This document shows positions 61,353 to 64,000 of a stretch of DNA of 64,000 nucleotides, one piece after another; within the stretch, counting starts at the first letter, position 1, and every line of letters starts with the position of its first letter. The position numbers and the translations under genes are program-made. The notes beneath the pieces are model-generated. The model saw nothing but the letters and a program-made list of their open reading frames with translations. It did no database searches and was not told the origin of the DNA. Origin of the DNA: Pseudovibrio brasiliensis (lineage in GTDB: Bacteria; Pseudomonadota; Alphaproteobacteria; Rhizobiales; Stappiaceae); assembly GCF_018282095.1 (NCBI RefSeq), contig NZ_CP074126.1:1374501-1438500 (forward strand), written 5' to 3'.

Positions 61353-62648
61353 GTGGCGATAAAGCTCTCCTCAAAGTCTGAAGGTTTCGAAGAAGAAATT
61401 CGTGCCCTGCTTGGAAGCAAGCGGGAAACTTCAGAGGATGTGGATCATATCGTGCGCGACATCCTACATGATGTCGAAACGCGCGGTGATGCGGCCGTGC
61501 TCGAGTACACCAACAAGTTTGACCGTATGTCGGCCAAATCAATGGACGAGCTAAAAGTAACTGAAGCAGAGATCGAAGCAGCTGTTGCTCAGATCCCTGC
61601 TGAAACACTGGAAGCATTGCAGCTTGCCCATGATCGTATTCGTTCCCACCATCAAAAACAGCTGCCGGAAAGCTACACCTATAAAGACGCAATCGGCGTA
61701 GAACTGGGTGCAATCTGGACTGCAGTGGAAGCTGTCGGTGTCTACGTACCAGGCGGCCTTGCCAGTTACCCATCCTCCGTTCTCATGAACGTTGTTCCTG
61801 CAAAGGTAGCGGGCGTTGAGCGGATCGTGATGGTGGTTCCAAGCCCGGACAACGTGCTGAACCCACTGGTTCTTGCTGCTGCTAAGATGTCCGGCGTCTC
61901 TGAGATTTACCGCATCGGTGGTGCTCAGGCGGTTGGCGCGCTGGCATATGGCACGGAGACAATCGCGCCGGTCTCCAAGATTGTCGGCCCGGGCAACGCA
62001 TTCGTTTCCGCAGCAAAGCGTCGAGTGTTTGGCACTGTCGGCATCGATATGATCGCTGGTCCTTCCGAGATCCTTGTGGTTGCAGACAAAGACAACAACC
62101 CGGATTGGGTCGCTGTCGACCTTCTGTCTCAGGCAGAGCATGATCCGGTTGCGCAGTCCATTCTCATCACTGACAGTGAAGAACTGGCACAAGCCGTTGA
62201 AGAAGCTGTTGAGCGTCAGCTGACCACGCTGCCACGGGCAGACGTAGCCCGCCAGAGCTGGAATGACTTTGGCGCTATCATCACCGTCGATAATTTGGAA
62301 GATGCCATGGTGCTGTCCAACCGCTTCGCACCAGAGCACCTTGAGCTCTGTGTTGATGATCCGGATGCGCTGCTGCCGAAGATGCGAAACGCTGGCGCTG
62401 TGTTTGTTGGCCGTTACACACCAGAAGCAATCGGCGATTATGTTGGTGGCTCCAACCACGTGTTGCCAACGGCACGCTCTGCTCGCTTCTCTTCTGGCCT
62501 TTCCACGCTGGAGTTTGTGAAAAGAACATCGCTCTTGCGCTGTAATCCGGAAAACCTGGCGCAGATCGGTCCGGCTGCCGTCACCCTTGCAGAGGTCGAG
62601 GGCTTGCAGGCACATGGACGTTCAGTCTCTATTCGCTTAAATCACTAG
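61353..62648 (+). CDS. hisD: Histidinol dehydrogenase
   Basis: 431 residues, GTG start. Last two steps of histidine synthesis: histidinol to histidine with 2 NAD. GVYVPGGLASYPSSVLMNVVPAKVAGV, the zinc and catalytic region HVLPTARSARFSSGLS and EHDPVAQSILI match HisD. FAPEHLELCVDDP, with the active-site Glu and His, is intact. It is followed by the UPF0262 gene after 31 bp, forming the usual hisD-UPF0262-phosphatase string. Confidence 0.96.
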   Translation: MAIKLSSKSEGFEEEIRALLGSKRETSEDVDHIVRDILHDVETRGDAAVLEYTNKFDRMSAKSMDELKVTEAEIEAAVAQIPAETLEALQLAHDRIRSHHQKQLPESYTYKDAIGVELGAIWTAVEAVGVYVPGGLASYPSSVLMNVVPAKVAGVERIVMVVPSPDNVLNPLVLAAAKMSGVSEIYRIGGAQAVGALAYGTETIAPVSKIVGPGNAFVSAAKRRVFGTVGIDMIAGPSEILVVADKDNNPDWVAVDLLSQAEHDPVAQSILITDSEELAQAVEEAVERQLTTLPRADVARQSWNDFGAIITVDNLEDAMVLSNRFAPEHLELCVDDPDALLPKMRNAGAVFVGRYTPEAIGDYVGGSNHVLPTARSARFSSGLSTLEFVKRTSLLRCNPENLAQIGPAAVTLAEVEGLQAHGRSVSIRLNH

Positions 62649-62679
62649 TCACTTGATCCAGTAGGGAAAAGATCGCTCG

Positions 62680-63189
62680 ATGAACAAGGAAGTCCCTGTA
62701 AACGAAGAACAGAGACAACAAGGAGGAGAACGCCTCTTTGAGGTGGTTCTTGACCGGGATTCGATTGTGCGCGCTGACAAGGACGTCGAGCGCGAGCGGA
62801 AAATTGCGATCTTTGATCTGGTAGAAGAAAACATGTTTTCTCCGGTCGGGCCCGATCTGGGCCCGTACCGACTGGATCTGGCGATGATCAAGCGCAAGCT
62901 TGTGCTTGGAATTCGAGATGAAATGGGCAGCGAAATCGCAACTCATATCCTCTCGCTCACGCCTTTCCGGAAGATTATCAAAGACTACTTCATGATCTGT
63001 GAGAGCTACTACGATGCTATTCGAAGTGCCTCACCTAAGCAGATCGAAGCCATCGATATGGGGCGCCGTGGGCTGCACGACGATGGTGCCTGCATATTGG
63101 AAGAGCGCCTGAAGGGGAAAATCACCATCGACCATCAAACTGCCCGACGTCTGTTTACGCTTATTTGCGCCTTGCAGCATCGGGGGTAA
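62680..63189 (+). CDS. UPF0262-family protein
   Basis: 169 residues with the family's [94 protein letters not shown] signature. Present between hisD and a low-molecular-weight phosphatase gene in many alphaproteobacteria; function not known. The stop is followed two bases later by the next gene's ATG. Confidence 0.9.
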   Translation: MNKEVPVNEEQRQQGGERLFEVVLDRDSIVRADKDVERERKIAIFDLVEENMFSPVGPDLGPYRLDLAMIKRKLVLGIRDEMGSEIATHILSLTPFRKIIKDYFMICESYYDAIRSASPKQIEAIDMGRRGLHDDGACILEERLKGKITIDHQTARRLFTLICALQHRG

Positions 63190-63191
63190 GG

Positions 63192-63623
63192 ATGGCCGAG
63201 TTTATGTCACGGCCAAGTTCGATCCTGTTTATCTGCAGAATGAACGCCGTACGTTCCCCAATGGCGGAAGGGCTAATAAAGCTGCTGTATCCAAAACAGG
63301 TCTACACCCGCTCTTGCGGCGTCTTTGCAGGTGAGCGGGATCCCTTTGTGGACTCTGTAATGGACGAGCTGGGTATGGATCTGAGCGGTCACCATCCCAA
63401 AACCTTTGAGGATCTGGCGGAGGATGGGTTCGACCTGATTGTGACGCTGGCACCGGAAGCGCATCACATGGCACTGGAGTTGACACGCACCCAGCACGTT
63501 GATGTTGAGTACTGGCCAACCATTGACCCTACAGTGGCAACTGGTAGCCGCGCACAGATCATGGATGCCTATCGGGCGGTGCGTGACACACTGAAGCGAA
63601 AGATAGAACAGCGCATGCAATAA
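63192..63623 (+). CDS. Low-molecular-weight phosphatase / arsenate reductase-like protein
   Basis: 143 residues. The P-loop CRMNAVRSP (C-x5-R-S) near residue 15 is the LMW protein-tyrosine phosphatase/ArsC active site, and [11 protein letters not shown] with a later [25 protein letters not shown] is the usual Asp-containing end. The ATG at 63192 is chosen (GGGGGTAAGG directly upstream, overlapping the previous stop region); an in-frame TTG at 63165 is less likely. Whether it reduces arsenate or dephosphorylates a protein is undetermined; context (hisD, infA) gives no arsenic link. Confidence 0.85.
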   Translation: MAEFMSRPSSILFICRMNAVRSPMAEGLIKLLYPKQVYTRSCGVFAGERDPFVDSVMDELGMDLSGHHPKTFEDLAEDGFDLIVTLAPEAHHMALELTRTQHVDVEYWPTIDPTVATGSRAQIMDAYRAVRDTLKRKIEQRMQ

Positions 63624-63795
63624 CCTGCTGAAAATGCTCCACGCGTGGCCTTTGCATGTGTTTTCCACCCAAAAACAAGGAATATGCGGTAAAACTCGTG
63701 AAACTGCCCTCCAAGAAATGGAGGTAGCCTGTTCACTTTTGACGAGTTATCCGGTAGGTTCCGCGAAAATTCCATTTAACAAATCAGGAATCCTA

Positions 63796-64000
63796 ATGGC
63801 TAAAGAAGAAATGCTGGAGTTTCCAGGCGTCGTCGTCGAACTCCTTCCTAATGCGACTTTTCGTGTGAAACTTGAAAACGATCACGAAATTATCGCTCAC
63901 ACTGCTGGTCGTATGCGCAAAAACCGCATCCGCGTTCTGGCTGGCGATAAAGTGCTCGTGGAAATGACACCATATGACCTGACAAAGGGTCGTATCACCT
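63796..64000 (+). CDS. infA: Translation initiation factor IF-1 (cut by window edge)
   Basis: 68 codons of the 72-residue protein: [20 protein letters not shown], then [47 protein letters not shown]. This is the classic S1-like OB fold of IF-1, truncated only at the right window edge. AGGAATCCTA precedes the ATG. The 172-bp gap upstream is discussed as a shared motif with murA. Confidence 0.95.
   Translation, partial: MAKEEMLEFPGVVVELLPNATFRVKLENDHEIIAHTAGRMRKNRIRVLAGDKVLVEMTPYDLTKGRIT

Overview
The window reads as a contiguous piece of an alphaproteobacterial chromosome. The best guess, inferred from gene content and order, is a marine member of the Hyphomicrobiales/Stappiaceae (Pseudovibrio- or Roseibium-like). 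Clues are a PodJ-type polar coiled-coil protein, the murA - DUF2948 - hisD - UPF0262 - phosphatase - infA order, a FixLJ-FixK/ccoNOQP-ccoGHIS/hemN/hemA microaerobic block, 5-aminolevulinate synthase of the Shemin type, and a Rhizobiales-style palindromic intergenic repeat. No plasmid, phage, IS element or CRISPR array was seen.

Layout. 1-6.5 kb: a left-truncated deacetylase, a TetR-like regulator, a quinone-oxidoreductase-like dehydrogenase, then an accessory patch with a triple-GNAT fusion, a divergent NlpC/P60-like protein and a fourth GNAT paralogue. 6.5-8.35 kb: a 5'-truncated AEC transporter next to a DUF1778/GNAT (TacAT-like) toxin-antitoxin operon, whose promoter carries two identical palindromes and whose leader is made almost entirely of 22 tandem octamers. 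8.4-14.4 kb: a beta-oxidation cluster on the minus strand (multifunctional FadJ-like protein, thiolase, GST, acyl-CoA dehydrogenase), followed by ArsR and MerR regulators and two small ABM/NIPSNAP proteins. 17.2-23.6 kb: podJ and a TauE/TIGR02186 pair. 23.7-27.1 kb: pdeM-lhr DNA-repair pair. 27-32.5 kb: small enzymes with three copies of a 41-bp palindromic repeat nearby. 32.6-39.4 kb: a sodium:solute symporter with its DUF4212 small subunit, a LuxR-type response regulator and an SSS-domain hybrid kinase, matching the CrbS/CrbR (MxtR/ErdR) acetate-switch arrangement.

40.8-56.7 kb is an oxygen-response and microaerobic-respiration island: a soluble haem-PAS FixL, FixJ, a one-domain receiver, FixK, hemN, a membrane AbrB-duplication protein, the cbb3 oxidase genes ccoNOQP, its assembly genes ccoGHIS, and hemA. 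Perfect TTGA-N6-TCAA boxes lie ahead of ccoN and hemN, so the sensor, the regulator and its targets sit together. 57-64 kb is housekeeping: a CheY-like protein, a 60-residue protein with a perfect Shine-Dalgarno, two identical tRNA-Thr(GGT) genes, murA, hisD and infA (cut by the right edge).

The least explained items are the octamer leader of the toxin-antitoxin operon, the GNAT/NlpC-like patch at 3.2-6.0 kb, the single-receiver gene between fixJ and fixK, and the 41-bp palindromic repeats. All family assignments come from reading motifs by eye; no database search was possible.
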